The notes: a model not told the origin generated them from the sequence alone. A DNA stretch of 64,000 nt from Salinimicrobium flavum (GCF_042684505.1 NZ_JBHULT010000006.1:62001-126000); one strand, 5' to 3'. Numbered from the stretch's first letter, positions 44,891 through 54,349 are shown. Numbers and translations are program-made.

Positions 44891-46327
44891 TCAATGTGTT
44901 TTGGCAGGAGCCTTAAAAAGGTTCTTTTCCTTGATCATCGCTGTAGTCTTTGGCGGCAGCATATCTTCCCAGCCACTACGGCCCTCGGAGATCATTTCGT
45001 ATACTTCCCGGGATTGAATATCAAGGATCGCGGGATCATAGTCTGTAATGTCTACCACGCGCCCGTTTTGTTTAAAGAACTTGTACAACTCTTTCATTCG
45101 TGGATGTACCTTAAGGTTCTCACTGGTAATTATTTCCCCGGTGTCAGGATCTTTAAGAGGCTGAAGATAGATCTTGAGGTCCTTAAAGAACAATTTCCCG
45201 AAGGCTTCTAGGATACCTCCGCTTAAATGCCTGTAATATTTTTCATCAAAAATATCCAGGAAGGTATTCACTCCCATGGTGAGGCCCATCCTTTCACTGG
45301 TATGTTGGGCAAAATATTCAACCACTTTATAGTATTCCTGAAAATTGGAGATCATTACCGTTTGTCCCAGGGAACCTAACAAGTCTGCACGGTCAAGGAA
45401 ATCTTTTTCATCGATCTCTCCCTCTGCCCTTAAATTGGAAAGAGTGATCTCAAAGATCACCACTGCTCTCTCCTTTTCCACCTTCTTCTCTTTAAGGAAC
45501 AGCTCAAGGGATTTTTCATACATGTTCATATGGACTTTGGTAACCGGCCTGAAGCTTCCCCGTAGGGTAAGGATGTTCTTTTTATAAAGTAAACTTGCCG
45601 GTAAAATATTATTCCCGTCCGGTGCGAACATTATGGCATCGGTCATGTCGTTCTTCACCAGCTGCAGACTCATTAGCCTGTTATCAACCTGCTCAAAAAG
45701 TGGCCCTTTGAAATTGATGGTATCTATTTCCAGCCTGTCTGTACTTATATGATCATAAAGACTTTTCAGAAGAAGTTTTGGATCATCATAAAAATAAAAG
45801 GCACCATAAATAAGGTTGACTCCCAAAACCCCAAGGGTCAACTGCTGATGCACTGCCGTGTTCTCGTGAAACTGAATATGGATCAGGATCTCACTGTATT
45901 CCTGCCTCGGCTCCACCTGAAACCTGATCCCTAGCCAGCCATGCCCCTTGTATTTCTTGGCAAAATCTATGGTAGCTACCGTATTGGCATAGGTAAAAAA
46001 AAGTTTATCGGGATGTTTCTCCCGGGAGATCCGTTCTTCAATAAGCTTGCTTTCAATATCAAGCATGCTCATCAATCGGGCCTCGGTTACATATCTTCCC
46101 TGGGGTTCGGGTCCATAGATCGCATCGCTAAAATCCTTGTCATAGGCACTAAGGGTTTTCGCGACCGTAGCCGAAGCATCTCCCGAACGAAAAAAATGCC
46201 GCACCGTCTCCTGTCCCGCTCCTATTTCAGCGAAGGTGCCGTAAATATTCTTGTTCAGGTTTAGTCTTAAAGCTTTGTTCTTTACCGAAGGAGGTCCTCC
46301 TTCAAACTCCTGCTCTTTTATAACCAT
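44891..46327 (-). CDS. Large conserved protein of unknown function
   Basis: 478 residues, no signal peptide and no clear transmembrane helix. The opening LNLNKNIYGTFAEIGAGQET with VRHFFRSGDASATVAKTLSA, then YVTEARLMSMLDIESKLI, GHGWLGIRFQVEPRQEYSE, HENTAVHQQLTLGVLGVN and LLGSLGQTVMISNFQEYYK, belong to a widely distributed, well-conserved family. As I recall it is often mislabelled TonB-dependent receptor or nicotinate-nucleotide adenylyltransferase, neither supported here: there is no barrel and no HxGH motif. It lies 167 bases downstream of acr3 on the same strand, but no functional tie to arsenic is established. Confidence 0.85.
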   Translation of the reverse strand: MVIKEQEFEGGPPSVKNKALRLNLNKNIYGTFAEIGAGQETVRHFFRSGDASATVAKTLSAYDKDFSDAIYGPEPQGRYVTEARLMSMLDIESKLIEERISREKHPDKLFFTYANTVATIDFAKKYKGHGWLGIRFQVEPRQEYSEILIHIQFHENTAVHQQLTLGVLGVNLIYGAFYFYDDPKLLLKSLYDHISTDRLEIDTINFKGPLFEQVDNRLMSLQLVKNDMTDAIMFAPDGNNILPASLLYKKNILTLRGSFRPVTKVHMNMYEKSLELFLKEKKVEKERAVVIFEITLSNLRAEGEIDEKDFLDRADLLGSLGQTVMISNFQEYYKVVEYFAQHTSERMGLTMGVNTFLDIFDEKYYRHLSGGILEAFGKLFFKDLKIYLQPLKDPDTGEIITSENLKVHPRMKELYKFFKQNGRVVDITDYDPAILDIQSREVYEMISEGRSGWEDMLPPKTTAMIKEKNLFKAPAKTH

Positions 46328-46494
46328 ACCAGCTGCAGATTTAAAACGATGAACTATAAAGATATACGTTTAATTACAAAGACAACGTTATGAGAATATT
46401 AAACTCCATTACGAAGCAATAAAACAATATTAGTTCAGCCTAGAGAGCATTCCGGGCACTTCAGATCAAAAGATAAATCAGCCGTAATTTCTAC

Positions 46495-47553
46495 TTAAGC
46501 AGGCACCGCTTCGGGATAATATTTTTTCCGAAGCCAGAACGCGACTCTAACCAGTAAAATTAATGCAGGTACCTCTACCAACGGACCAATCACCCCGGCA
46601 AAAGCCTGCCCCGAATTTAACCCGAAAACAGCAATAGCTACCGCAATGGCCAGCTCGAAATTATTTCCGGCGGCAGTGAAAGCTACCGCCGCATTTTTGT
46701 CATAATCAGCCCCCATCATCTTTGTTACAAAAAATCCTATAAGGAACATAAGAGCGAAGTAAATGAGGAGTGGAATGGCTATGAGTACCACATCCATTGG
46801 TATTTCTACGATCATTTCTCCCTTTAGAGAAAACATCACGACTATTGTGAAAAGGAGCGCAATAAGCGTAAGCGGGGAAATAGCCGGAATAAAGGTTTCA
46901 GAATACCATTTTTCACCTTTGTATTTAACTACGAGCCAGCGGGTAAGGATCCCCATGAGGAAAGGGAGACCAAGATAAATGGCGACGCTTTCAGCAATTG
47001 TTGCTATAGAAATATCCACAATGGCACCTTCAAATCCGAAGTACGGGGGAAGGACGGTGATGAATAACCATGCATAGAAACTATAGGCGAAAACCTGGAA
47101 AATACTGTTAAGGGCGACAAGTCCTGCGCCGTATTCGCTGCTTCCTTCTGCCAGGTCATTCCACACCAGTACCATGGCGATACAGCGTGCAAGTCCTATA
47201 AGAATAAGACCTACCATATATTCCGGGTGATCCTGAAGGAAAGTTATGGCAAGAATGAACATCAGAACAGGACCAATGATCCAGTTTAGCACCAGGGAGA
47301 TACTTAATATTTTCACATTTCTGAACACCTTTGGTAAAAGCGAATAATTCACTTTAGCCAGTGGAGGATACATCATTAGGATCAAACCGATAGCAATGGG
47401 AATATTTGTTGAGCCACTGCTCATCTCATTCAGCCTTACAGGAAAAGAAGGAACAAAGAAACCAATAGCGACTCCAACGGCCATCGCTATAAAGATCCAA
47501 AGGGTAAGATAACTGTCGAGAAAATTTAATTTTTTTTGTTTCAGTGTGCTCAT
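46495..47553 (-). CDS. acr3: ACR3-family arsenite efflux carrier
   Basis: 352 residues, ten membrane segments. Family motifs: the conserved Cys in LILIGLARCIAMVLVWNDLA, NSIFQVFAYSFYAWLFI and FTAAGNNFELAIAVAIAVFG with the essential Glu. Exports arsenite with proton exchange, coupled here to the ArsA ATPase. Two bases separate it from the phosphoesterase upstream. ACR3 with ArsA/ArsD is less common than ArsB with ArsA. Confidence 0.95.
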   Translation of the reverse strand: MSTLKQKKLNFLDSYLTLWIFIAMAVGVAIGFFVPSFPVRLNEMSSGSTNIPIAIGLILMMYPPLAKVNYSLLPKVFRNVKILSISLVLNWIIGPVLMFILAITFLQDHPEYMVGLILIGLARCIAMVLVWNDLAEGSSEYGAGLVALNSIFQVFAYSFYAWLFITVLPPYFGFEGAIVDISIATIAESVAIYLGLPFLMGILTRWLVVKYKGEKWYSETFIPAISPLTLIALLFTIVVMFSLKGEMIVEIPMDVVLIAIPLLIYFALMFLIGFFVTKMMGADYDKNAAVAFTAAGNNFELAIAVAIAVFGLNSGQAFAGVIGPLVEVPALILLVRVAFWLRKKYYPEAVPA

Positions 47554-47555
47554 TA

Positions 47556-48329
47556 CTAATATCCGTTTCTTAGGTGTTCTGCGTAAGCATTGGGTAGTCT
47601 GCTTTCTTCCACGGCTTTTGCCGCTTTCTCTATGTCATATTCAAACCTGATAAATTGAGGTTTTATGCTGTCTTTGTCCAGTATCGAAGCGTTTTCGTTT
47701 ATCTCCAGCAATACATAGCAGCCGCGGTTATCGCTGTCCTTTGGCTTTCCGATTGAACCCAGGTTGATCGCGTGCCTGTAATGCGGGTTTTCCTCTTCTC
47801 CGGAATTTAAAATTCGGTGATAAGGTTTATGCGTGTGACCAAAGCACATGATATCGGCATCAGCCTTTTCTAATATTCTTAAAAGGCATTTTTCATCCCT
47901 GTCTTCAAACAGGTATTCATTGATCTTGCGCGGACTTCCATGTACCAACAGCAGATTAAGCTTTTCCTCATTCAGCTTAAATTCTATCCTGATGTGTGCC
48001 GGAAGACTTCTGAGGTAGGCCCGGTTTTTTTCTGAGATCAAATCGTTGGTAAGGGAAATGGATATAGCCCCATTAGCTTTTTCCACATCGGTTTTGTAGG
48101 CGCAGCCACAGTCGTCGCTGTTTCTGCCAATTCCGAAATCGTAATTCCCTGCGATAGTAGGTATGTTTCTTTTTCTTATTTCTTCGCTAACTTCGTTTGG
48201 CCAGATATTATAACCCACGAGATCTCCCAGGCAATAAATTGAATCTACATCCCGCTTTTCCACATCAGTGAAAAATGCTTCCAAGGCAGGGAGGTTAGCG
48301 TGTACATCGCTGAATAGCGCAATTTTCAT
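47556..48329 (-). CDS. Metallophosphoesterase within the arsenic operon
   Basis: 257 residues from the ATG at 48329; a codon four places upstream gives a slightly longer form. YfcE/MJ0936-like fold with all motifs: MKIALFSDVHANL, IYCLGDLVGYN, IAGNYDF, LLLVHGSPRK and MCFGHTHKPYH, then AINLGSIGKPKDSDNRGCYV. A Cys-x-Cys pair in SDDCGCAYKTD could bind metal or arsenite. It lies between arsR and acr3. Phosphoesterases in ars operons exist in Bacteroidota, but their substrate is not known to me. Confidence 0.9.
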   Translation of the reverse strand: MKIALFSDVHANLPALEAFFTDVEKRDVDSIYCLGDLVGYNIWPNEVSEEIRKRNIPTIAGNYDFGIGRNSDDCGCAYKTDVEKANGAISISLTNDLISEKNRAYLRSLPAHIRIEFKLNEEKLNLLLVHGSPRKINEYLFEDRDEKCLLRILEKADADIMCFGHTHKPYHRILNSGEEENPHYRHAINLGSIGKPKDSDNRGCYVLLEINENASILDKDSIKPQFIRFEYDIEKAAKAVEESRLPNAYAEHLRNGY

Positions 48330-48347
48330 AAGGAAATACAAAATTGG

Positions 48348-48683
48348 TTAACAGCAATCCTTTGAAGAAGGATCCCTGAACTGGTTAAAGATCTTATTGA
48401 ATTTTTCCTGAATTTCTGACCAACGCTTCGCATTGATACAGTAACTCACCCTCGTTCCTTCGATGGTCCCCTGTATGATCCCGATATCCTTAAGTTCCCG
48501 AAGATGCTGACTTATAGTCGCCTGGGCAAGCCCAAGTTCATTTACCAGGTCTCCATTGATACAGCTGTCAGATTTCAGCAGGAATTCAATTATCGCTACC
48601 CGTGCCGGGTGGGCCAGGGCTTTTGCGGCCAATGCCATGTCATTTTGAGAATCTGTGAAGAGGTCAGTTTTTGTTACTCCCAT
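48348..48683 (-). CDS. arsR: ArsR/SmtB-family arsenic-responsive repressor
   Basis: 111 residues. Winged helix with MALAAKALAHPARVAIIEFL, the recognition helix in LVNELGLAQATISQHLRELK and a wing Cys in GTRVSYCINAKRW. Cys residues at SDSCINGDL, VSYC and the terminal SKDCC may form the arsenite site; this differs from the classical ELCVCDL. It is the third gene of the operon, after arsD and arsA, and likely represses the promoter at about 50890. Confidence 0.93.
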   Translation of the reverse strand: MGVTKTDLFTDSQNDMALAAKALAHPARVAIIEFLLKSDSCINGDLVNELGLAQATISQHLRELKDIGIIQGTIEGTRVSYCINAKRWSEIQEKFNKIFNQFRDPSSKDCC

Positions 48684-48684
48684 T

Positions 48685-50475
48685 TTAATTTGTTGTTACA
48701 GGTTTCTTATTATCATAAAATTCCAGCAGTGCCGGAAGTAAATTTTCTTCGGCCAGGAACGGAATGCCAAAAGTTTTCGCAGCATGTTTTTCTTTAATTA
48801 TTTTTATGACGTCTCCTTCTGCCAGCGCCCGATTTTTCAAAAGCGGATCTTTAAGGTCCTTCTGCATGGATAGGCTTTGGTTCACTACCCAGGCATAGGT
48901 CCCAATCCCTGCGCGTTTCAGGTCTTCCTGTAAGGCCGCAGCTTCCCGCATGGGAGTCGTTTCAGGTAAAGAAACCAGGATCACTTTGGAAAGCGCCGAA
49001 TCCTGCAGAGCCATATAGGGCGTCCTGATCTTCTCTGGGTCCATCCCGGTGGTTCGCAGCAGCTCGCGGTGATAACTGCCCGCGGTGTCCAGCAACAGGA
49101 GAGTATGTCCTGTAGGCGCAGTATCGATTACCACAAATTTTCGTTTAGCTTGTTGTATGGCCTTCGAAAAAGCGTGAAAAACCGCAACTTCTTCAGTACA
49201 GGGGGATTTGAGATCCTCCAGCAGCAACTGTTTCCCGGACTCATCGAGATCTTTTCCTTTTTGAGATAATACTTTCCTTGTATACCTCTGGGTTTCAAGT
49301 TTGGGATCAATTCGGTCTACGGTAAGATTCTTCGGAAGATCTTTAAGCTGATCCATAAAATCCTGTACATGGGCGGCAGGATCTGTAGTGGTCAAATGTA
49401 CCTCAAAACCCTTTTTCGCGATCATTACAGCCAGGGCAGATGCGGTAAAGGTCTTTCCAACACCACCTTTTCCCATGGTCATGATGAGACCATTGGTTTT
49501 ATCTGCGATAAGTTCCTCAACCAGTTTATCCATCCCGGCGAGAAGTTGTTCGGGTTCTTTTACATTTTGAACTTTTGCGCCCACCAGTTCCTTCTGAAGC
49601 TCGGTATTCAAAAGGGAACGTAGCTTTTCCACCCCAAGAATATTATAGGGCAGTAAAGGATAAGTTTGGAGGGGTAGCTCCTGAAGGTTTTTGGGAATTG
49701 ACTTCAATTCTTTTTCCGTGAGGCTCTGCATCTTTCCCGCGAATTCATCCTGCGTGTCCAGAGCTTTAAAAAGTCCGTTTATCAGCAGTTTTTGGTTCTT
49801 CATTTCCAGTTCAGCCAGTTCATCGCTGGTCCTGGAAGCTTCTTTTAGGGAAGCTTTGTCTGCCCGGGCAACGAGGTAAAAAGTTCCCATTTCTGGATCC
49901 CGCAGACGATTTACTACCGTAGTATAGCGCTCCTGACTGCTTTTTAAGGCCGAAGTGGGGCCAAGACAGGAGGCGCCGTCGGGGTTTTCTTGAGTGAAAG
50001 AAGCCCAGGCGGCAGGTAATTCCAGTAACCGTAAGGTATGTCCCGTAGGGGCCGTGTCGAAAACCACTACATCAAATTTCCCACCTTCAGTTTCTCCCGA
50101 AATAAACCTGGAAAATTCGTCAAAAGCAGCGATCTCAGTTGTACAGGCACCCGAGAGTTCCTCATTCATTTTTTTAATGTCGGCTTCGCTTAAGATCTGC
50201 TTAAGCGGTTCTGTGACCCTGGAGCGGTATTCTTCCGCAGAAATTTCAGGATCAATATTGATCGCCCACAGCCTGTCAACCCCGTTAACAGGATTGATCT
50301 TATCATAGACCTCGCTCTGCAGGACATCCTGCAGGTTGGATGCGGGATCTGTACTTACCAGCAATACCTTTTTACCTTCGTCGGCAAGTTTTATAGCCGT
50401 AGCGCAGGAGAGGGATGTTTTCCCAACCCCGCCTTTCCCGGTGAAGAAAATGTATGGAGTTTCAGTATTTTTCAT
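48685..50475 (-). CDS. arsA: Arsenite-stimulated ATPase ArsA (two-domain)
   Basis: 596 residues from the ATG at 50475; a GTG two codons upstream gives 598. Two homologous halves, each with a Walker A loop: FTGKGGVGKTSLSCATAIKL and MGKGGVGKTFTASALAVMI. Metal-site Cys are conserved: GACTTEIAAFDEF, GASCLGP and SPCTEEVAVFHAF. A linker of charged residues lies around residue 290-310. It drives arsenite export with the membrane carrier ACR3 (usually ArsB). Overlap or near-contact with arsR (one base) and arsD (about 29 bases) shows one transcript. Confidence 0.95.
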   Translation of the reverse strand: MKNTETPYIFFTGKGGVGKTSLSCATAIKLADEGKKVLLVSTDPASNLQDVLQSEVYDKINPVNGVDRLWAINIDPEISAEEYRSRVTEPLKQILSEADIKKMNEELSGACTTEIAAFDEFSRFISGETEGGKFDVVVFDTAPTGHTLRLLELPAAWASFTQENPDGASCLGPTSALKSSQERYTTVVNRLRDPEMGTFYLVARADKASLKEASRTSDELAELEMKNQKLLINGLFKALDTQDEFAGKMQSLTEKELKSIPKNLQELPLQTYPLLPYNILGVEKLRSLLNTELQKELVGAKVQNVKEPEQLLAGMDKLVEELIADKTNGLIMTMGKGGVGKTFTASALAVMIAKKGFEVHLTTTDPAAHVQDFMDQLKDLPKNLTVDRIDPKLETQRYTRKVLSQKGKDLDESGKQLLLEDLKSPCTEEVAVFHAFSKAIQQAKRKFVVIDTAPTGHTLLLLDTAGSYHRELLRTTGMDPEKIRTPYMALQDSALSKVILVSLPETTPMREAAALQEDLKRAGIGTYAWVVNQSLSMQKDLKDPLLKNRALAEGDVIKIIKEKHAAKTFGIPFLAEENLLPALLEFYDNKKPVTTN

Positions 50476-50504
50476 GGCCACAACGAATTAGATAATTTAG
50501 TTTG

Positions 50505-50864
50505 CTAACAGCAGCTGGTCCCGCCACAGCAGGAATTGTCTTGCGACTGTGCCACAGGAGCAGGATCTGTGGTCAACAAAGATTCCCATTCTGATTTTTC
50601 GGGATAGCGACCGCTCATAACAATTTTCCCGTCTTTCAGGATATAGGGAAGGGAATTAAGACCGTCCATTTTCAGTTTTTCAATGGCTTCGGGATACTGC
50701 TGAAAAGCTTCCCCGTCATTGGAAACGTTGTGCCTGGCGACCTCGACTCCCAAAGATTTCAGCCATTTCACATTGGCAGCGGTATGCACGAGACTGTCAT
50801 CTACATCAGGCCCGCAGAGCCCGGTGCTGCAACATAATGCCGGATCAAGAATTGTGATTTTCAT
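50505..50864 (-). CDS. arsD: Arsenic metallochaperone/repressor ArsD
   Basis: 119 residues. Vicinal Cys pair at 11-12 with Cys 17 (LDPALCCSTGLCGPDVDDS) and a C-terminal CCGGTSCC. The thioredoxin-like fold carries VDDSLVHTAANVKWLKSLG and NSLPYILKDGKIVMSGRYP. ArsD delivers arsenite to ArsA and can act as weak repressor. It is the first gene of the operon, just after the ArsR-type operator. Confidence 0.94.
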   Translation of the reverse strand: MKITILDPALCCSTGLCGPDVDDSLVHTAANVKWLKSLGVEVARHNVSNDGEAFQQYPEAIEKLKMDGLNSLPYILKDGKIVMSGRYPEKSEWESLLTTDPAPVAQSQDNSCCGGTSCC

Positions 50865-51094
50865 AGCTACAATGTTTTTTAATTATATATATTGCAATAT
50901 TACGATAATTAAGAACATAAAAAAATGATGACTATCCTTTTAATGTAAAAAATTACTCTGGTCGTCGGAATACCAGGATTTGAGGGAGAAAAAAGGAATA
51001 AAACCAGATGAGCCCCACATGACGTGAGGCTTATCCATTTAGACCGATTTTGAGCTAGGTTCTTTCTGCAGCTTTCAAAAAATACAGCTATGGT
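50865..51094. other. Region upstream of arsD with its operator and a possible terminator
   Basis: 230 bases, promoter-proximal side at 50880-50920. Around 51011-51031 the hairpin AGCCCCAC / GTGAGGCT (one mismatch) with loop ATGAC, lacking a close T run, may end the GH3 transcript on the minus strand. No gene seen. Confidence 0.4.
50891..50906. promoter_or_regulatory. Probable ArsR operator upstream of arsD
   Basis: ATTGCAATATTACGAT is an imperfect palindrome in a very AT-rich stretch 27 bases upstream of the arsD ATG. It resembles ArsR/SmtB sites (ATnGCAATATTnCnAT-like), but no proven site from this organism was compared. Confidence 0.5.
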
Positions 51095-53362
51095 CTATTT
51101 TTTAAACAGGAATTCCGCTTTTTTCAAATCCCGGGAATTAGGCCCTATATAGATTTCGAATTTCCCTTCTTCAGATTCCCATTTTCTGTTCGCGTTGTAA
51201 AATCTCAGCATCTTTTCAGTAATAGTAAATATTACCTCTTTTTCTTCACCGACTTCCAGCTGAATGGTCTCGAAACCTTTCAGTTCCTTCACCGGTCTGG
51301 TAGTACTGGCTACCATATCCCTTAGATAAAGCTGAACGATCTCGCTTCCCTTAAGGTCTCCGGTGTTCTTTACTTTAATTTTCACCTCCAAAGGTGCATT
51401 AGCGGTCATTTCTTCGGAAGAAATTTCTATCTCCCCAAATTCGAATGAAGTATAACTTAAACCGAAACCAAAAGGATACAAGGCATCCCTTCTTTCATCT
51501 GTATAGGCAGAATAGGTGACATGCTCTGCACTGAAAGGACGACCGGTGTTCTTCTGATTGTAATACAGAGGTTCCTGCCCGACTGCACGTGGGAAAGACA
51601 CCGGAAGTTTTCCTGAAGGATTGTATTTTCCGAACAGAACATCGGCTATGGCATTCCCACTTTCGGTACCAAGCTGCCATGCTTCCACTATTGCGGGAAT
51701 AGTTTCTGAAGCCCAGGATATTTCAAGAGGTCTCCCGTTTATGAGCACCAGGACAATATTTTGATTCACCTCATAGATCTTTTCAAGTAATTCCTGTTGT
51801 ACCCCGGCAAGGCCAATATTGACCTGACTTCTTCCTTCTCCCGATTGAAAGGCATCTTCCCCCAGCACCATTACTACAAGGTCTGCAGAGGCTGCAGTTG
51901 AGATCGCCTTTTCAAACCCTGAAGTATCGGTTTTATTGATCTCAAGTGGCAGAAGGAAATTCCTTTCCCCCACTCCAAGGTCTGCACCTTTCGCGTAACT
52001 AATTTCTACGTTTTTCCCTACTGCATTGCGAATTCCTTCCAGGACTGAAACGGCTGAATTTGTTTCCCCCTGGGCTCTCCAGTTCCCAATGGGACTGTCC
52101 TTGTCGTCAGCAAGGGGACCAATAACAGCAATCTTTTTTCGCTCTTTATTCAGGGGAAGGGTATTATTTTCATTTTTAAGGAGAACGATAGATTTACGGG
52201 CAATATCCCTGGCAACCTCTCTATGGGCATCAAAATCTACGGTTACAGGTTTAGAGTAACGGTATGGATCTTCAAATAGCCCCAACTTGAACTTCACCCG
52301 AAGTATCCTTCTCACGGCATCATCAATGAACTCTTCTTTCACTTTCCCATCACCCACGAGTTTAACCAGACCTGCTTCGTAAGCACCACCTTCCATATCC
52401 ATATCGCTACCTGCATTCATAGCGATCTGGGCTGCATGGATCTTGTCTTCGGCAAAACCATGTTCGATCATTTCAGCTATTGAACCCCAATCTGAAACAA
52501 TAAATCCGTCCCAATTCCAGTCTCCTTTAAGGACATCCCTTTGAAGTACTTTATGACCTGTCGCAGGTGTCCCGTCAATATCATTAAAGGAATTCATGAA
52601 AGTCGCTACTCCGGCTTCAGCTGCGGCCTTGAAAGGCGGCAGGATGGTATTGTGCAACTCGTTCTCACCAATATGTACGGTATTGTAATCACGTCCCGCC
52701 TCCCCGAATCCGTAGCCGGCAAAGTGCTTGGCAGTAGCTGCAATGGTTTGAGCCCCTGAAAGATCATCTCCCTGGTACCCTTTTACTTTTGCCACGGCAA
52801 CTTTGGAAGTCAGGTATGGATCTTCGCCTGAACCTTCCATTATTCGACCCCAACGTGCATCCCTGGAAATATCGATCATAGGGGAAAAGGTCCAGTTTAT
52901 CCCTTCTGCTGAAGCCTCCACTGCGGAAATCCTTGCAGATTTTTCCATTGCCTCCAGATCCCAGCTTGCAGTTTCTGCCAAGGGTACCGGAAATATTGTT
53001 TTATAGCCGTGAATTACATCGTACCCGAACATCAAGGGTATCTTTAACCGGGAATTCTCCATTACCAGTCGCTGGGCTTCTGCAGTGGCTTCAGGAGAAA
53101 GCACATTCAGCATTGCCCCTACTCTTCCGTTCTTGAGGTTATCTTCCTTCTGTTTATTATCCATGCCCGAAGCAGGACCGGTTAGATCCCAGCTTCCGTT
53201 ATACTGTACCAGCTGTCCAACTTTTTCCTCCAGGGTCATTAAACCCAGAACAGAATCAACTTTTGTCTCTACTTGCTGAACAGAGCTTTTTATTTCTGTC
53301 TTCTGTGCTGAAGCCGTAAGGCTTAAAGCAAGAAGCGCTATTATAGCGTGTATTTTTTTCAT
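51095..53362 (-). CDS. bglX: GH3 beta-glucosidase (BglX-like)
   Basis: 755 residues with a signal peptide (MKKIHAIIALLALSLTASAQ), so periplasmic. GH3 N-domain with MFGYDVIHGYKTIFPVPLAE and the nucleophile Asp in DGFIVSDWGSIAEMIEHGF. The C-domain has KKIAVIGPLADDKDS, and the fibronectin-III-like tail starts around TYSAYTDERRD and ends with LRFYNANRKWESEEG. Cleaves terminal beta-glucosyl units of the oligosaccharides released by the GH16 enzyme. Last gene of the glucan locus. Confidence 0.93.
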   Translation of the reverse strand: MKKIHAIIALLALSLTASAQKTEIKSSVQQVETKVDSVLGLMTLEEKVGQLVQYNGSWDLTGPASGMDNKQKEDNLKNGRVGAMLNVLSPEATAEAQRLVMENSRLKIPLMFGYDVIHGYKTIFPVPLAETASWDLEAMEKSARISAVEASAEGINWTFSPMIDISRDARWGRIMEGSGEDPYLTSKVAVAKVKGYQGDDLSGAQTIAATAKHFAGYGFGEAGRDYNTVHIGENELHNTILPPFKAAAEAGVATFMNSFNDIDGTPATGHKVLQRDVLKGDWNWDGFIVSDWGSIAEMIEHGFAEDKIHAAQIAMNAGSDMDMEGGAYEAGLVKLVGDGKVKEEFIDDAVRRILRVKFKLGLFEDPYRYSKPVTVDFDAHREVARDIARKSIVLLKNENNTLPLNKERKKIAVIGPLADDKDSPIGNWRAQGETNSAVSVLEGIRNAVGKNVEISYAKGADLGVGERNFLLPLEINKTDTSGFEKAISTAASADLVVMVLGEDAFQSGEGRSQVNIGLAGVQQELLEKIYEVNQNIVLVLINGRPLEISWASETIPAIVEAWQLGTESGNAIADVLFGKYNPSGKLPVSFPRAVGQEPLYYNQKNTGRPFSAEHVTYSAYTDERRDALYPFGFGLSYTSFEFGEIEISSEEMTANAPLEVKIKVKNTGDLKGSEIVQLYLRDMVASTTRPVKELKGFETIQLEVGEEKEVIFTITEKMLRFYNANRKWESEEGKFEIYIGPNSRDLKKAEFLFKK

Positions 53363-53371
53363 CTTTTTTAT

Positions 53372-54280
53372 TTAAAGTTTTTCAAGTACCCTTTCAGGAT
53401 AATCTGTAATTATACCATCCACCTCCAGTTTGATCATTCTTTCAATATCTTCAGGTTCATTCACCGTCCAGGGAATAAGTTTTATGTCCATATCCTGAAT
53501 AGAATCCACGAATTCCCTTGATTTCACTAATCCGAGGTAAGGATTATAATAATCTGGCTTAAAATTCAGTTTATCGAGATTCTTTTTGATCCCGGTGGTG
53601 GTAACCAGGTACCCCGCTTCCACACCGGGATACGCAAGGTGAAGGTAATTAAGAACATTTACATCAAAAGACTGGATTTTGGTGTGGTCTTTTATCCTCT
53701 TTTCCTTAACCACATTCATTACAAGATCGAGAAATTCCTCAGGGTGCGGCTGGAAGGTCCCATATAACTTTTTTCCAGATTTAAGTTCGATATTATACCT
53801 GATCCTTCCCAGGTTGTATTTCTTTATAAAATTCTCGACGCTGTCGATCATTTCTCCTAATAATGGCTTATAGGTCTTTATCTTATGCTGATCGGGAAAC
53901 ATTTTATTGCCTTTTGAACCTGCATCAAATTTCCTGATACTGTCGTATGACATTTCATAAAAATTATATTTCCTCTGGTCTGCTTCAGCGATCGTATCTC
54001 CTTTAGGATCCAGCATGTAGAGAGAAAGCATAAAAGGTTCATGAGAAACCACAACCTTCCTGTCTCTGGATATCACTACATCTAACTCTAAAACCGACAC
54101 CCCTTTTTCCAGGGCGCTGTAAAAAGAAGGCAGGGTATTTTCGGGGTAACTTCCCCGGTCCCCACGGTGACCCTGAACTTCTAATTTTTCTGGTCCAGGA
54201 GTAATTTCCTTTTTATCCATCTTTTCCCCGCAAGAAAACATTACTGTACAGGCCAGGAAAAGAATTACTACATTTTTCAT
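53372..54280 (-). CDS. Glycerophosphodiester phosphodiesterase lipoprotein
   Basis: 302 residues. Signal ends VMFSCGE (lipobox Cys near 17), so an outer-envelope lipoprotein. GDPD signature: EVQGHRGDRGSYPENTLPSF, VLELDVVISRDRKVVVSHEP and TVNEPEDIERMIKLEVDGII; the usual HD at the end of the motif is HE. Hydrolyses glycerophosphodiesters to glycerol-3-phosphate and an alcohol. Its place in a glucan locus between GH3 and a phosphatase is unusual. Confidence 0.92.
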   Translation of the reverse strand: MKNVVILFLACTVMFSCGEKMDKKEITPGPEKLEVQGHRGDRGSYPENTLPSFYSALEKGVSVLELDVVISRDRKVVVSHEPFMLSLYMLDPKGDTIAEADQRKYNFYEMSYDSIRKFDAGSKGNKMFPDQHKIKTYKPLLGEMIDSVENFIKKYNLGRIRYNIELKSGKKLYGTFQPHPEEFLDLVMNVVKEKRIKDHTKIQSFDVNVLNYLHLAYPGVEAGYLVTTTGIKKNLDKLNFKPDYYNPYLGLVKSREFVDSIQDMDIKLIPWTVNEPEDIERMIKLEVDGIITDYPERVLEKL

Positions 54281-54349
54281 TTTTTAATTATTATTTTTTT
54301 GGGAGCAGAGTATTCCGGCCTGAGGAGGTTAACAACAATGACTTCCTTC

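Noticed and set aside
44891..46327. TonB-dependent receptor or NMN adenylyltransferase annotation
   Set aside because: No signal peptide, plug, barrel or nucleotidyl-transfer HxGH motif is visible.
48685..50475. Two fused arsA genes or an assembly duplication
   Set aside because: Two-domain ArsA with distinct Walker loops and conserved Cys pattern is the normal form.
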